From contig NZ_JAGSGD010000001.1 of the NCBI RefSeq assembly GCF_016772415.1, forward strand, positions 62,001 to 126,000: a stretch of 64,000 nucleotides of DNA, given 5' to 3'. Under the pieces are notes generated by a model. The model saw nothing but the letters and a program-made list of their open reading frames with translations, was not told the origin of the DNA and searched no databases. Source of the DNA: Phenylobacterium glaciei (GTDB lineage Bacteria > Pseudomonadota > Alphaproteobacteria > Caulobacterales > Caulobacteraceae). Below are positions 15,775 through 25,132 of the stretch, piece after piece; position 1 is the stretch's first letter; every line of letters begins with the position of its first letter. Made by a program: the position numbers and the translations under genes.

Positions 15775-16566
15775 ATGGCCACCAAAGCCTGCTTCATCAC
15801 CGGCGCCGCCAGCGGCATCGGCCTGGCCACCGCCAAGCGTTTCGCCGCCGAGGGCTATTTTGTCGGCCTGTCGGATGTGGACGAGGACGCCCTGGCCAAG
15901 GCCGCCGCCGAGTTCGATCCCGACACCGCCGTCGCCATCCGCCTGGACGTGCGCAACGAGGCCGCCTGGGGCCTGGCGCTCGCCCGCTTCGGCAAGGCCA
16001 GCGGCGGCCGGCTGGACGTGATGGTCAACAATGCGGGCCTGGCCCGCTACGGCTGGTTCGAGACCCAGACCTCGGCAGACTGGGACCTGCAGATCGACGT
16101 CAACCTGCGCGGTGTCATCTATGGCAGCTACGCCGCCCTGCCGCTGCTGAAGGCCACCAAGGGCTCCGTCCTGGTCAATATCGCCTCCAGCGCCGGCCTG
16201 TCGGGCCCGCCGCGCCTGGCCGTCTATGGCGCCACCAAGTTCGCGGTGCGCGGCCTCTCCGAAGCCCTGGACCTGGAATATGCGCAGTACGGCGTCCGGG
16301 TGGTCTGCATCATGCCGGGCTATATCGACACCCCCCTGCTGGATTCCACCGCCAACGCCGAGGGCCAGGTGTTCCGGTCGGCCATCGAGGAGGCTCAGTC
16401 GGTCCCGGGCTCGGTGGAGGACGTCACCAAGGTGATCTGGGAGTCGATCTCCAGCCCCCACCTGCACCACGGGGTCGGCGCCCACGCGCAGTCCCAGACC
16501 CAAGGCCTGCGCCCCGCCGTCGAGGCCATGCGCGCCTACTGGAAAGGCGTGTTCGCCAAGACCTGA
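15775..16566 (+). CDS. Short-chain dehydrogenase/reductase
   Basis: A 263-residue classical SDR. TGAASGIG near residues 9-16 binds the nicotinamide cofactor, NNAG sits near residue 86, and the catalytic Ser-Tyr-Lys set appears as NIASSAG followed by YGATK. An aspartate-containing SDVDED after strand 2 favours NAD over NADP. Substrate is unknown. The last 31 bp overlap the end of the convergent AAA-protein gene. The ATG follows the double-hairpin element with only 18 bp between. Confidence 0.9.
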   Translation: MATKACFITGAASGIGLATAKRFAAEGYFVGLSDVDEDALAKAAAEFDPDTAVAIRLDVRNEAAWGLALARFGKASGGRLDVMVNNAGLARYGWFETQTSADWDLQIDVNLRGVIYGSYAALPLLKATKGSVLVNIASSAGLSGPPRLAVYGATKFAVRGLSEALDLEYAQYGVRVVCIMPGYIDTPLLDSTANAEGQVFRSAIEEAQSVPGSVEDVTKVIWESISSPHLHHGVGAHAQSQTQGLRPAVEAMRAYWKGVFAKT

Positions 16567-17063
16567 TCGGCCCGGGCGGCGAGGTCGCCCGGCGGAATGA
16601 GCACGAGGTCGTATCCGAAGCGACGATAGGCCTCAAGGTGGACCTGCTCGAACCGCAGGGCGTCCTCATAGCTGATCCGCCGCGCCGCCGTGGGCGTGAC
16701 GAAACCCAGGTTCTGGACGAAGAAGACGCTGCGCTCATAGGTCCGCTCGACCTCGATGCGCTCGATCTCGGCCCGAAGCACTGCCGAGGGTTCGAACCCC
16801 AGGAACTCGCTCAGCGCCCAGGTACAGACCGGCGACCGGTCGAAGAACCCCGGCCCCGCCCCCATCTGCCGCTGTTTCTGCAAGGCCACGATCAGGTCGA
16901 TGAAGCTGGCGTCCGCCCAGGGTTCGTCCCGTCCGAGCGCCTGCTCCAGGGCGATGACATCGGTCGCCGCCTCCTCCACCACGGGATGGCCCCGCTGTTC
17001 CAGCAGCCGCAGCAGGGTGGTCTTTCCGGCTCCGGGTGTGCCGGTGAGTATGTACCGCGCCAT
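16536..17063 (-). CDS. AAA_28-type ATP-binding protein
   Basis: A 175-residue P-loop protein starting MARYILTGTPGAGKTTLLRLL, with Walker A GTPGAGKT at residues 8-15. FFDRSPVCTWAL resembles the DRS-type segment of nucleoside or small-molecule kinases, which fits the AAA_28 (NadR/TTD14-like) group. A phosphorylation role is plausible but the substrate is unknown. The frame extends to 17090; ATG 17063 is the better start because it places strand 1 directly at the N-terminus. It is convergent with the SDR gene, overlapping 31 bp, and lies next to tRNA-Thr. Confidence 0.8.
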   Translation of the reverse strand: MARYILTGTPGAGKTTLLRLLEQRGHPVVEEAATDVIALEQALGRDEPWADASFIDLIVALQKQRQMGAGPGFFDRSPVCTWALSEFLGFEPSAVLRAEIERIEVERTYERSVFFVQNLGFVTPTAARRISYEDALRFEQVHLEAYRRFGYDLVLIPPGDLAARADQVLANTPFQ

Positions 17064-17145
17064 ACGCGCCTCGCCTCGATCGCCCGGCACAGGCGGACAT
17101 ACGGCCGCGCCGTGGGGTTCAGTTATCTGTTTTCACTGGGAAAAG

Positions 17146-17221
17146 TGGTGCCGCTTAGGTGACTCGAACACCTGACCCCATCATTACGAATGATGTGCTC
17201 TACCAGCTGAGCTAAAGCGGC
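17146..17221 (-). tRNA. tRNA-Thr (anticodon CGT)
   Basis: A 76-nt cloverleaf on the minus strand, starting GCCGCTTTAGCTCAG and ending with an encoded CCA. The anticodon loop TTCGTAA between CATCA and TGATG gives anticodon CGT, reading the threonine codon ACG. Acceptor strands GCCGCTT and AAGCGGC pair perfectly. The T arm carries TTCGAGT. No duplicated 3' end was found beside it. Confidence 0.96.
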
Positions 17222-17261
17222 CTGACGCGGCGGAGCGGCGAACCGGCCCGCGCGGGAGCGC

Positions 17262-18788
17262 CTATTTAGCTGCTCTCGGCCCGCTCGCCAAGCGGCGCCT
17301 CGCAGGGGCGCGTCTTTGGCTCACCGGCGGGGGCGGCGGGGGCTCCGGCTCATCGTCGTCATAGCGGCCCTCCTCCACCCCGTAGGGCGGCGGGGCGGCC
17401 TCCTGGCCCGCCAGGAACGGGGAGCTGTCGGCGTAGGAGATCGGCAGCTCGGGCAGCTCGCTCATGGTCTTTTCGGCCCGCTCGTGGCGCGGGTGGATCA
17501 GCTCCCCGGTCTCGGCATAGACCGCCGTCAGCCGCGCCCAGTCGGCGGGCTGGTAGGCGAAGGCCTGGCCCTCGGGGTCGAGGTCGGTCCAGTCCGGCTC
17601 CTGCGGGGCGCCGACCGCGCGCGCCATCCAGACCCGGGCCTCATCGGGCTTGCCGGCGGCGAAGGCGACGCGGGCGAACAGGCCGGCGATGCGGATCGTC
17701 AGCGGCTCGTCCTCCAGGGCCTTTGCCGCCTCGCGGGCGCGGATCGGCACGCCGTTGATCAGGGCCTGCTCGACAAACAGGATGCGGCTCTCACGGGCCG
17801 TCGGGTTGAGTTCGGCCAGGCCGCTGAGCCGTTCGGCCCGCTGGCGCGGCGTCTCGTTGGTCTTCAGGTCGCGATAGGCCAGCCACAGGGCCGGGTGGGG
17901 CGCGACCTTCCAGGCGGTCTCCAGCACCTGGGCGGCGCGACCCGTCTTGCCGTCGGCGGCCAGCAGGCGGGCGGCCATCACTACGCCGGGCGCGAAGCCC
18001 GGCTGCAGCTTGGCGGCCTCGACGGCGTAGTCGGTGGCCTGGGACCGCGCCTTGGGCTCAGCTGAGTTTTCCAGCTGGGCGGCCGAGGCGGCCAGCAGGG
18101 CGGCCCGCGCGCGCTCGGCGACGATGGGCGAGACGATCTTGCGGTCCAGCGCGCTCTTCACCAGGTCCAGCGCCCCGTCCCAGTCGCCGGCCTCAAGGCG
18201 GGCTTCCAGCACGGCGCGCCAGGCCCAGCGGGCGGTGCGGCCCATCTCATAGGCCTGCTCGGCGTGACGCAGGGCTGTGGCCTTGTCACCCTGGGCGAGC
18301 GCCTGGGCCATCAGGCCCTTGTGGCCGGCCAGGCGCATCTCCGGGAAACCCAGCATGGCGGAATAGGCGGCCGAGGTGGCGACCGCGTCGCCGGCGGCCT
18401 CGGCGGCCTGGGCGGCCAGGACCCTGACCAGGCCCGGCGCCTCGTCGGCGAGGTCGGCGGCCTTCAGGGCCAGACGGCGGGCCTCGGAGCCATCCCCGGC
18501 CGCGGCGGCCAGGAAGCCGCGCGTCAGGGCCTCATTGGCCTGGCGGCGGCGGTCCTCCGCTCGGGCGCGCTCGGCCCGGCGCGGCGCCTCCAGGATCCAC
18601 AGCAGCAGCCGCCAGCCGATCATGGTGGCGAGCGCGCCGAGCAGGGTGATCAGCACCATGGCCGCGGCGGTCATATCGGCCCGCCAGCCCAGCCAGACGA
18701 TGCTGGCATGGCCCGGCTCGCCGGTGACGGCGAGGATCGCGGTAGCCACGGCCACCACCAGGAAGATGACCAGGGCCGTGCGGATCAT
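17262..18788 (-). CDS. hemY: HemY-type tetratricopeptide membrane protein
   Basis: A 508-residue protein with two N-terminal transmembrane helices (about 4-24 and 38-65), then an alanine-rich helical region that reads as tetratricopeptide repeats, for example ALRHAEQAYEMGRTARWAWRAVLEARLEAGDW. It ends in a charged, proline-rich tail. This is the HemY_N protein found at the end of proteobacterial hemCD operons, whose exact biochemical function is not settled; it is not protoporphyrinogen oxidase. Its start overlaps the stop of the preceding mitofilin-like gene by 4 bp (ATGA), so it is the last gene of hemC-hemD-mitofilin-hemY. Confidence 0.88.
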   Translation of the reverse strand: MIRTALVIFLVVAVATAILAVTGEPGHASIVWLGWRADMTAAAMVLITLLGALATMIGWRLLLWILEAPRRAERARAEDRRRQANEALTRGFLAAAAGDGSEARRLALKAADLADEAPGLVRVLAAQAAEAAGDAVATSAAYSAMLGFPEMRLAGHKGLMAQALAQGDKATALRHAEQAYEMGRTARWAWRAVLEARLEAGDWDGALDLVKSALDRKIVSPIVAERARAALLAASAAQLENSAEPKARSQATDYAVEAAKLQPGFAPGVVMAARLLAADGKTGRAAQVLETAWKVAPHPALWLAYRDLKTNETPRQRAERLSGLAELNPTARESRILFVEQALINGVPIRAREAAKALEDEPLTIRIAGLFARVAFAAGKPDEARVWMARAVGAPQEPDWTDLDPEGQAFAYQPADWARLTAVYAETGELIHPRHERAEKTMSELPELPISYADSSPFLAGQEAAPPPYGVEEGRYDDDEPEPPPPPPVSQRRAPARRRLASGPRAAK

Positions 18789-19648
18789 GCGCCGCTCCGG
18801 GCCAGCCGGGCGAGGTCCTCCAGCGCCTGGACGCGGACCGCGGAGATACGGCGGTCGATATCGGCTCTCATCTCGGCGGCGGCGCGCCAGGGGGCGAGCG
18901 CATCACGGCCGCCGGGGGGAAGGCCGTCGAGGGTCTTGAGCGCGTGGTCAAGGTCGCCCTCCTCCACCTGGCGTTCGGCCCGCGCCAGCAGGGCGTCGAC
19001 GCCAACGCCGGGGACTTCGCCCACCTGGCGCAGGGTGACCACGCGCGACAGGGCAGCGGCGAGCCTGGTCATCAGGCCGGCGCTCTCGCCGGGGGCTCGG
19101 GCGGCGCCGGCGGCGCGGGCGGCATAGTCGGGAAAGCTGGCGGCGAGCGCCGCGCGGCTGGGGGCGCCGCGCTCGGCGATCCGGCGCAGGGCGCGCAGTT
19201 CGGCCGAGGGTGGGGAGACCGCGTCGAGGGCGGCCAGCTCATCGGCGAAGGGCCGCGAGGTCTGGGCCGCCTCCATCAGGGCGGCGGCGGCGAGCGCCGA
19301 GGCCGCGGCCTCGGCGGTGCGTGACTGCTCGGCCTCCAGGGCGTCGATCCGCTCGGTGAGCTCGGAAATGGCCGCCGAGTTCGGGGCGGCCGGCGCGATA
19401 TCGAGCCGCGCGGGCTCGTCGGCTGGAGAGGCGGGCGCAGGCGCCAGGGGCCGCACGCCCGCCAGGTCGGAACTGACGGCCGGCTTGGGCTTGACCGGGA
19501 ACAGGTGCGGCCCGAACCGCGACAGAGCGTAGCCGGCCAGGACGCACATCAGGCCAAACACGATCATCAGCCAGAACATCGGCCCCAACAGCCGCGAGCG
19601 GCCATAGGGGGGCGGCGAAGGCTCAGTCGGGTCCGGCGTCACGCTCAT
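18785..19648 (-). CDS. Mitofilin-like (COG4223) membrane protein
   Basis: A 287-residue protein with a proline-rich cytoplasmic N-terminus, one transmembrane helix (about residues 20-44), a coiled coil around ELTERIDALEAEQSRTAEAA, and a C-terminal helical domain ending in RRISAVRVQALEDLARLAR. This layout matches alphaproteobacterial COG4223 proteins, distant relatives of mitochondrial mitofilin/Mic60 placed between hemD and hemY. In Mic60-like proteins the coiled coil and C-terminal domain help shape membranes; here that is only inferred. It starts 3 bp after hemD and overlaps hemY. Confidence 0.82.
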   Translation of the reverse strand: MSVTPDPTEPSPPPYGRSRLLGPMFWLMIVFGLMCVLAGYALSRFGPHLFPVKPKPAVSSDLAGVRPLAPAPASPADEPARLDIAPAAPNSAAISELTERIDALEAEQSRTAEAAASALAAAALMEAAQTSRPFADELAALDAVSPPSAELRALRRIAERGAPSRAALAASFPDYAARAAGAARAPGESAGLMTRLAAALSRVVTLRQVGEVPGVGVDALLARAERQVEEGDLDHALKTLDGLPPGGRDALAPWRAAAEMRADIDRRISAVRVQALEDLARLARSGA

Positions 19649-19651
19649 GAT

Positions 19652-20344
19652 CTAGCGGTCTATCAGATTCAGCAGCGCCGCTTCGAGAGGAAAGGGCGCG
19701 AACACCTTGGCCGCCATCCTGGTGCGGGTAAGCGGCTTCATCACCGCCTTGGAGAGGCAAAGGGCCCGCAGCTTCGGAAGGGGGGTGGTCTTCAGCATCA
19801 GGGCCAGGGCCTCGGCGGCCTTGGGGGAGTGCAGCAGGACGGCGTCCACCTCCGCCAGGACCGCAAGCTCGTCGTCGGTGAGCTGCGCCGGGACGGTGTC
19901 ATAGAGGATCAGCCGCCTGGCCTCGATGCCGTGGCCCTCGAGCGCGCCCACCAGATCGCCGGCCGGTTCGGCGGCGCCGGGATGCAGGACACAGCCCTTC
20001 AGGTCGCGCTTGCGGGCGGCGATGCCCTCAGCCAGGGCCTCGACGTCGCCATCGGCCGATAGCACGTTCTTGAAGCCCGCCGCGCGCACGGCCTGGGCGG
20101 TCGCGGCGCCGACCGCGAACACCCGCAGCGAGCGGTCCGGCGTCGCCTCGATGAAGGCCCGCACGCCGTTGGCGCTGGTGAAGGCGAGCGCGCAGACGCC
20201 CCGCAGGTCCACTTCGACACCCTCAACCGGCTGCACGGTCAGCAGCGGGGCGATGACCGGCTCGTGGCCGAGGGCGCGCACGCGGGCCGCCGTGGTCTCG
20301 GCGGCGGGCTGGGCGCGGGTGATCCAGATCTTGCGGGGGCTCAT
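19652..20344 (-). CDS. hemD: Uroporphyrinogen-III synthase
   Basis: A 230-residue HemD that inverts ring D and closes hydroxymethylbilane to uroporphyrinogen III. The start reads MSPRKIWITRAQPAAETTAA, with the conserved ITR followed by two alternating alpha/beta domains; the central LAFTSANGVRAF segment is diagnostic, and LLHSPKAAEALA occurs in the second half. A GTG nine bases upstream (20353) is an alternative start. It follows hemC, the preceding enzyme of the pathway, at 52 bp and precedes the mitofilin-like gene. HemD is poorly conserved, so context supports the call strongly. Confidence 0.93.
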   Translation of the reverse strand: MSPRKIWITRAQPAAETTAARVRALGHEPVIAPLLTVQPVEGVEVDLRGVCALAFTSANGVRAFIEATPDRSLRVFAVGAATAQAVRAAGFKNVLSADGDVEALAEGIAARKRDLKGCVLHPGAAEPAGDLVGALEGHGIEARRLILYDTVPAQLTDDELAVLAEVDAVLLHSPKAAEALALMLKTTPLPKLRALCLSKAVMKPLTRTRMAAKVFAPFPLEAALLNLIDR

Positions 20345-20396
20345 TGTCCGCACACGGTTGAGCCAAGCTCAGCCATAACGCAACCCAGGGCGGTCC

Positions 20397-21350
20397 TCAT
20401 ATCTCGTGGAGGGCGAGCAGGTCGCCGCCCTCTTCGAGCACCTGGGCGCCCAGCATGAGGCCCAACTCCCGGGCCGCGGCCTCGTGGTCGCCGGCCAGCA
20501 GGGCCTCGCCTTCGCGGCGGAAGCGGTGGATCCCGTCGGGCGACAGGGCCTCGACGATCAGGTGAATGCGGTCCCCCAGGATGCGGGCGTGGGCGCCGAT
20601 GGCCGTCTTGCAGGACCCCTCCAGGGCCGCGAGAGCGCCGCGCTCGGCGGCCACGGCCACGGTGGTTCCGTGGTGGCGCACGGCGTCCAGCCAGGCGAGG
20701 CCGGTGTCGCCGACCCGGGTCTCGATCGCCAGCGCCCCCTGGCCCGGGGCCGGCGGGACCGCGATGGGATCGATCAGGCTCTGCGGCAGGTGACCCAGGC
20801 CCAAACGGTTGAGGCCCGACATGGCCAGCAGGATGGCGTCGGCGTTGCCGGCCTGCAGCTTGGCCAGGCGCGTGTCGACATTGCCCCGCAACATCTGGAC
20901 GTCGAGGTCGGGGCGGCGATGCAGGGACTGAGCCTGGCGGCGCAGCGAGGCGGTGCCGAGGATCGCGCCCTGCGGCAGGTCCTCCAGGCGGTCGGCCTTG
21001 AAGGACAGGAAGGCGTCGCGGGGGTCTTCCCGATCGGGGATGGCGGCGATGGTCAGGCCCTCGGGGCAGACCGACGGCATGTCTTTCAGCGAGTGGATGG
21101 CGCAGTCGATGCGCCCCTCCAGCATCGCCTCCTCGATCTCCTTGGTGAACAGGCCCTTGCCGCCGATCTCCAGCAGGCGGCGGTCCTGCACCCGGTCGCC
21201 GGTGGTGGTGATGATGATCAGCGGGGCGACGCGCTCGGCGTCCTCGGGCGGCGCCCCAAGGGCGGCGGCGATACGGCGCTGCATCATGCCGGCCTGGGCC
21301 AGCGAAAGCTTGGAGCCGCGGGCTCCGATCCGGACAGGTTGCGTGGACAC
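20397..21350 (-). CDS. hemC: Hydroxymethylbilane synthase (porphobilinogen deaminase)
   Basis: A 317-residue HemC joining four porphobilinogen units into hydroxymethylbilane. [12 protein letters not shown] near the N-terminus, [17 protein letters not shown] and the cofactor-binding Cys247 in [11 protein letters not shown] are all in place. The frame runs to 21413, but GTG 21350 (VSTQPVRIG) gives the family start and leaves a 68-bp promoter gap to divergent tsaD. First gene of the hemC-hemD-mitofilin-hemY operon. Confidence 0.96.
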   Translation of the reverse strand: MSTQPVRIGARGSKLSLAQAGMMQRRIAAALGAPPEDAERVAPLIIITTTGDRVQDRRLLEIGGKGLFTKEIEEAMLEGRIDCAIHSLKDMPSVCPEGLTIAAIPDREDPRDAFLSFKADRLEDLPQGAILGTASLRRQAQSLHRRPDLDVQMLRGNVDTRLAKLQAGNADAILLAMSGLNRLGLGHLPQSLIDPIAVPPAPGQGALAIETRVGDTGLAWLDAVRHHGTTVAVAAERGALAALEGSCKTAIGAHARILGDRIHLIVEALSPDGIHRFRREGEALLAGDHEAAARELGLMLGAQVLEEGGDLLALHEI

Positions 21351-21418
21351 GGCGGGAGGGCTACCTCGGCGGGGACTGAGCCGTTCGCTACAGGACGGAA
21401 CCCCAAGCCGCAACGCAG

Positions 21419-22507
21419 ATGACCGACCTTATCCTCCTGGGCCTCGAAACCAGCTGCGACGAAACCGCCGCCTCGGTGCTGCGCCGGTCCGCCGACGGCC
21501 GCGTCGAGGTGCTGTCGAGCGTCATCGCCAGCCAGATCGCCGCCCACGCCCCCTATGGCGGCGTGGTGCCGGAGATCGCCGCCCGCGCCCATGTGGAGTC
21601 CATCGACGCCATCGCCGGCCAGGCCATGAGCGAGGCCGGCGTCATCTATGGCGACCTCTCCGGGGTGGCCGCCACCGCGGGCCCGGGCCTGGTGGGCGGG
21701 GTGATGGTGGGGCTCGCCTTCGGCAAGGCCGTGGCGCTCGCCCGTGGCCTGCCGCTGATCGCGGTGAACCACCTGGAGGGCCACGCGGTCTCCGCCAGGC
21801 TGGCCGCCGACATCCCCTATCCCTTCCTGCTGCTGCTGGTCTCCGGCGGCCATTGCCAGCTGCTGGCCGTGGAGGGCGTGGGCGCCTGCAAGCGCCTGGG
21901 CTCCACCATCGACGACGCCGCCGGCGAGGCCTTCGACAAGATCGCCAAGAGCCTGGGCCTGCCCTATCCCGGCGGCCCGGCCCTGGAAAAGCTGGCGGTC
22001 GGCGGCGATCCCACCGCCTTCACCCTGCCCCGCGCCTTGCTGGGCCGCGACGGCTGCGACTTCTCCTTCTCCGGCCTGAAGACCGCCGCCGCGCGGCTGG
22101 CCGAGACCGTCACCAGCGAAACCCAGCGCAAGGACCTGGCCGCGGCCGTCCAGACCGCCATAGCCCGCCAGCTATCGGACCGCACCGACCGCGCCATGGC
22201 CGCCTACGCCATGACCCGGGGAAACCGCGACCTGCGCTTCGTCGTGGCCGGCGGCGTCGCGGCCAACGGCGCGGTGCGGGCCAAGCTGATGGAGACCGCC
22301 GCGGCGCGGGGCTTCAGCTTCAACGCCCCGCCGCTTATCTACTGCACCGACAACGCCGCCATGATCGCGCTCGCCGGCGCCGAGCGGCTGGCCTTGGGCA
22401 TGACCGATCCCCTGGACGCGCCGGCCCGGCCGCGCTGGCCCCTGGATGCGGCTGCCGCGTTGTCTCATCCCACACACGCATTCGGACGCAAGGGCGCCAA
22501 GGCATGA
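21419..22507 (+). CDS. tsaD: tRNA N6-adenosine threonylcarbamoyltransferase
   Basis: A 362-residue TsaD, the catalytic subunit that attaches threonylcarbamoyl to A37 of ANN-decoding tRNAs. [13 protein letters not shown] opens the ASKHA fold, [10 protein letters not shown] carries metal-binding histidines, and [11 protein letters not shown] and [16 protein letters not shown] are family signatures. The start is the first ATG, 68 bp from divergent hemC. The stop overlaps the start of gpsA (ATGA), so these two are translated as a coupled pair, an arrangement common in alphaproteobacteria. Confidence 0.97.
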   Translation: MTDLILLGLETSCDETAASVLRRSADGRVEVLSSVIASQIAAHAPYGGVVPEIAARAHVESIDAIAGQAMSEAGVIYGDLSGVAATAGPGLVGGVMVGLAFGKAVALARGLPLIAVNHLEGHAVSARLAADIPYPFLLLLVSGGHCQLLAVEGVGACKRLGSTIDDAAGEAFDKIAKSLGLPYPGGPALEKLAVGGDPTAFTLPRALLGRDGCDFSFSGLKTAAARLAETVTSETQRKDLAAAVQTAIARQLSDRTDRAMAAYAMTRGNRDLRFVVAGGVAANGAVRAKLMETAAARGFSFNAPPLIYCTDNAAMIALAGAERLALGMTDPLDAPARPRWPLDAAAALSHPTHAFGRKGAKA

Positions 22508-23502
22508 GCATGACCACCGCGGGCGTTATCGGCGGCGGCGCCTGGGGCACGGCCCTGGCCCTGGTCTGCGCCCGCGCCGGTCTCGCCACCACCCTCTGGG
22601 CCCGCGAGGCCGAGGTGGTGGACGCCATCCGCAACAAGAACGAGAATAGCGTCTTCCTGCCGGGCGTCGCCTTCGACAGCCCCATCACCGCCACCGGCGA
22701 CATGGCCGACCTGGCCGCCTGCGACCTGATCCTCAATGTCACTCCGGCCCAGCACCTGCGGGCCAGCCTCAAGGCCTTCGCCCCCCATGCGCGCAAGGGC
22801 GTGCCGATCCTGCTCTGCGCCAAGGGGGTGGAGCAGGGGTCGCTGAAACTGATGACCGAGGTGCTGGCCGAGACCCTGCCCGACGCCTGCCCCGCCGTGC
22901 TGTCGGGACCCAGCTTCGCCGGCGAGGTGGCCCGCGGCCTGCCCACCGCCGTGACGCTGGCCTGTCCCGACGAGGACCTGGGGCGCGACCTGGCCGAGGC
23001 CATCGCCAGCCCGCTGTTCCGGCCCTACCTGGCTACCGACATGATCGGCGCCGAGATCGGCGGCTCGGTGAAGAACGTCCTGGCCATCGCCTGCGGCGTC
23101 GTCGAGGGCCGGGGCCTGGGCCGCAGCGCCCACGCCGCCCTGATCACCCGGGGCTTCGCCGAGCTCACCCGCCTGGCCGAGGCCCTGGGGGGCGAGGCCG
23201 AGACCGTGGCTGGCCTCTGCGGCCTGGGCGACCTGGTGCTCACCTGCTCCAGCGCCCAGTCACGCAACAACCGTATCGGCCTGGCGCTGGGCAAGGGCAT
23301 GACCCTGGACGAGGCCCTGGACAGCCTGGGTGGCGCGGTGGCCGAGGGCGTCGCCTCGGCGCCCGCCGTGCGCGGCCTGGCCGCCAAGCACGGCGTGGAG
23401 ATCCCCATCTGCGACGCCGTGGCCGCCATACTGGCCGGCGAGGCCGATATCGACACCGCCATCGCCGGCCTTCTGTCGCGGCCGCTCAAGACTGAATTCT
23501 GA
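22504..23502 (+). CDS. gpsA: Glycerol-3-phosphate dehydrogenase [NAD(P)+]
   Basis: A 332-residue GpsA reducing dihydroxyacetone phosphate to sn-glycerol 3-phosphate for phospholipid synthesis. The N-terminal Rossmann motif is [29 protein letters not shown] and [13 protein letters not shown] (catalytic Lys) are family signatures, and the C-terminal part carries [11 protein letters not shown]. The ATG overlaps the tsaD stop by 4 bp. The open frame runs far upstream, antisense to hemC and out of phase with tsaD; it is not used. YciI follows 11 bp downstream. Confidence 0.97.
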   Translation: MSMTTAGVIGGGAWGTALALVCARAGLATTLWAREAEVVDAIRNKNENSVFLPGVAFDSPITATGDMADLAACDLILNVTPAQHLRASLKAFAPHARKGVPILLCAKGVEQGSLKLMTEVLAETLPDACPAVLSGPSFAGEVARGLPTAVTLACPDEDLGRDLAEAIASPLFRPYLATDMIGAEIGGSVKNVLAIACGVVEGRGLGRSAHAALITRGFAELTRLAEALGGEAETVAGLCGLGDLVLTCSSAQSRNNRIGLALGKGMTLDEALDSLGGAVAEGVASAPAVRGLAAKHGVEIPICDAVAAILAGEADIDTAIAGLLSRPLKTEF

Positions 23503-23513
23503 AGGAACCGCAT

Positions 23514-23798
23514 ATGGCCCTCTTCGTGATGATCTGCCTCGACAAGCCGGGTTCGCTCGATCTGCGCATGGCCACCCGGCCCGCGCACCTGGCCTATGCC
23601 GGGACCTTCGCCAGCGTCGTGAAGCTGGGCGGCCCGATCCTGGACGACAAGGGCGACATGGCCGGCTCCCTGCTGGTGATGGAGGGCGAGACCGAAGAGG
23701 TGGCGCGCGCCTTCAACCGCGACGACCCCTATACGCTCGCGGGCCTGTTCCAGAGCGTGCAGATCCTGCCCTTCCGCGCCACCATCGGGACCCTGTGA
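23514..23798 (+). CDS. YciI family protein
   Basis: A 94-residue alpha/beta-barrel-dimer protein of the YciI group. MALFVMICLDKPGSLDLRM, RPAHLAYAGTF with the conserved histidine, GGPILDD and GSLLVMEG are characteristic, ending in VQILPFR. The conserved His-Asp pair suggests a small-molecule enzyme, but no general reaction is known for the family. It lies 11 bp after gpsA with a ribosome-binding site GAAGGA, and its stop overlaps the GTG of the Rieske gene, making one transcription unit with tsaD and gpsA. Confidence 0.93.
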   Translation: MALFVMICLDKPGSLDLRMATRPAHLAYAGTFASVVKLGGPILDDKGDMAGSLLVMEGETEEVARAFNRDDPYTLAGLFQSVQILPFRATIGTL

Positions 23799-24163
23799 CC
23801 CGGGAAGACCCCGACAATCCGGCCAGGCCCCCCGCCGGCCAGCGGCTCTGCGCGCTGGCCGACCTGGCCGATCCCGGGTCCAAGGGGTTCCGGTTCCGCA
23901 ATGACCGTTCTCTGTTCGCCGGTTTCCTGGTGCGCCAGGGCGACAGCGTCGCGGGCTATGTCGACAGCTGCCCGCACAACGGCTGGCCGCTGGCCGTCAT
24001 GGACGACCGCTACCTCACCCGCGAGGGCGACCGGATCATCTGCGCGGCGCACGGGGCGATGTTTCGCCCCTCCGACGGACTCTGCGTCGCCGGGCCCTGC
24101 GCCGACGAGCATCTGCGGCCCTGGGCGGTGACCCTCGTCGACGGCGAAGTCGTCACCGCCTGA
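23795..24163 (+). CDS. Rieske [2Fe-2S] domain protein
   Basis: A 122-residue single-domain Rieske protein from a GTG start that overlaps the YciI stop (GTGA). The cluster ligands are CPHNGWP and CAAHGAMF, i.e. C-x-H and C-x2-H as in Rieske ferredoxins and NirD-like proteins. There is no signal peptide or transmembrane helix, so it is cytoplasmic. It probably carries electrons or forms part of an oxygenase, but no oxygenase or reductase partner is adjacent. Last gene of tsaD-gpsA-yciI-rieske. Confidence 0.9.
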   Translation: MTREDPDNPARPPAGQRLCALADLADPGSKGFRFRNDRSLFAGFLVRQGDSVAGYVDSCPHNGWPLAVMDDRYLTREGDRIICAAHGAMFRPSDGLCVAGPCADEHLRPWAVTLVDGEVVTA

Positions 24164-24220
24164 CTCTTCCTTAACCCGCCACGGCTAAGCCTCTGCTCCT
24201 GGAATAAAGAGGAGCCTGTC

Positions 24221-24937
24221 ATGGCTGACGCCCTTCGCGCCCTGGCGACCATGAACCACCGGTTCGCCCCGCAATTCGCCAAGACCATGCTGGCCACGCC
24301 CCGCGCCGACGCGGACGCCGCGGCCTTCGCCCGCCACTGCGAGGCCAAGGGCTTCGAGTTCACAGAGGGCTGGGCCGATCAGAACATCCCCTTCGTCTCG
24401 CCCCTGCTGCGCGATTTCGCCGCCCAGCGCGGCTCGGTCCGCTACATGGAGATCGGCGCCTATGAGGGGCGCAACCTGGCCTTCATGGACTGGCTGCTGC
24501 CGGCCAAGCTGGACGTCACGGTGATCGATCCCTGGTTCGACCAGGACCTGAACCCGGAAGAGAAGTACCACGCCGTCGAGCCGCGCTTCGCCCGCAACAC
24601 CGCCAAGCTCGGCTTCTCCAAGCTGACCACCCACAAGGGGTTCTCCACCTACGAGCTGCCCAGGATGCTGGAGCGGGGCGAGGCCTACGACCTGATCTAT
24701 ATCGACGGCTCGCACACCGCCTGGGCCGTGGGCGTGGACCTCGCCTATTGCGCCGCACTGCTCAACGTCGGCGGCATGATGGTGCTGGACGACTACTGGC
24801 ACCACGAGAGCGAGATTGGGGGGCCGGGCGTCAAGCAGGCGGTGGACGCCTTCCACGGAGTCTTCCGGCGCTATTTCGACATCACGGCCGTCTACCGGCA
24901 AGTGGCCCTGACCAAGATCCTAGAAATCCCGCGCTGA
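24221..24937 (+). CDS. Class I SAM-dependent methyltransferase (Methyltransf_24 type)
   Basis: A 238-residue methyltransferase-like protein. The AdoMet-binding motif I is YMEIGAYEGRNLAF (about residue 76), followed by VTVIDPWFD and LIYIDGSHTAWAVGVDLAYC, then GGMMVLDDYW, which matches Methyltransf_24 family proteins often linked to glycan or O-antigen clusters. The substrate is unknown. A good ribosome-binding site AGAGGAG precedes the ATG. It stands alone with its own short promoter gap. Confidence 0.85.
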   Translation: MADALRALATMNHRFAPQFAKTMLATPRADADAAAFARHCEAKGFEFTEGWADQNIPFVSPLLRDFAAQRGSVRYMEIGAYEGRNLAFMDWLLPAKLDVTVIDPWFDQDLNPEEKYHAVEPRFARNTAKLGFSKLTTHKGFSTYELPRMLERGEAYDLIYIDGSHTAWAVGVDLAYCAALLNVGGMMVLDDYWHHESEIGGPGVKQAVDAFHGVFRRYFDITAVYRQVALTKILEIPR

Positions 24938-25132
24938 TTACTGCCAAGCTCTGCTGAGGGCTTGTTCTGCACGCCCGCCCGGGGACTCCCGGCGAGGGCT
25001 GACTGTTTGGTGGGCGGAACCCGCCATAGTTAATGCAAAATAAAAGTTTCCAGGTAGCGCCCTTCACAATTCGGGGTTATGGCGTCGGTCTTGCAATTGC
25101 TGCAGCGCACTGTCCCAGGAGAGAACACCGCT

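Noticed and set aside
17146..17221. Possible second tRNA-associated island at tRNA-Thr
   Set aside because: No copy of the tRNA-Thr 3' end was found near the AAA or SDR genes. The only longer match (GTGCCGCTTAG, about 38.85 kb) is inside the M16 gene and far away, and the neighbouring genes have normal codon use.
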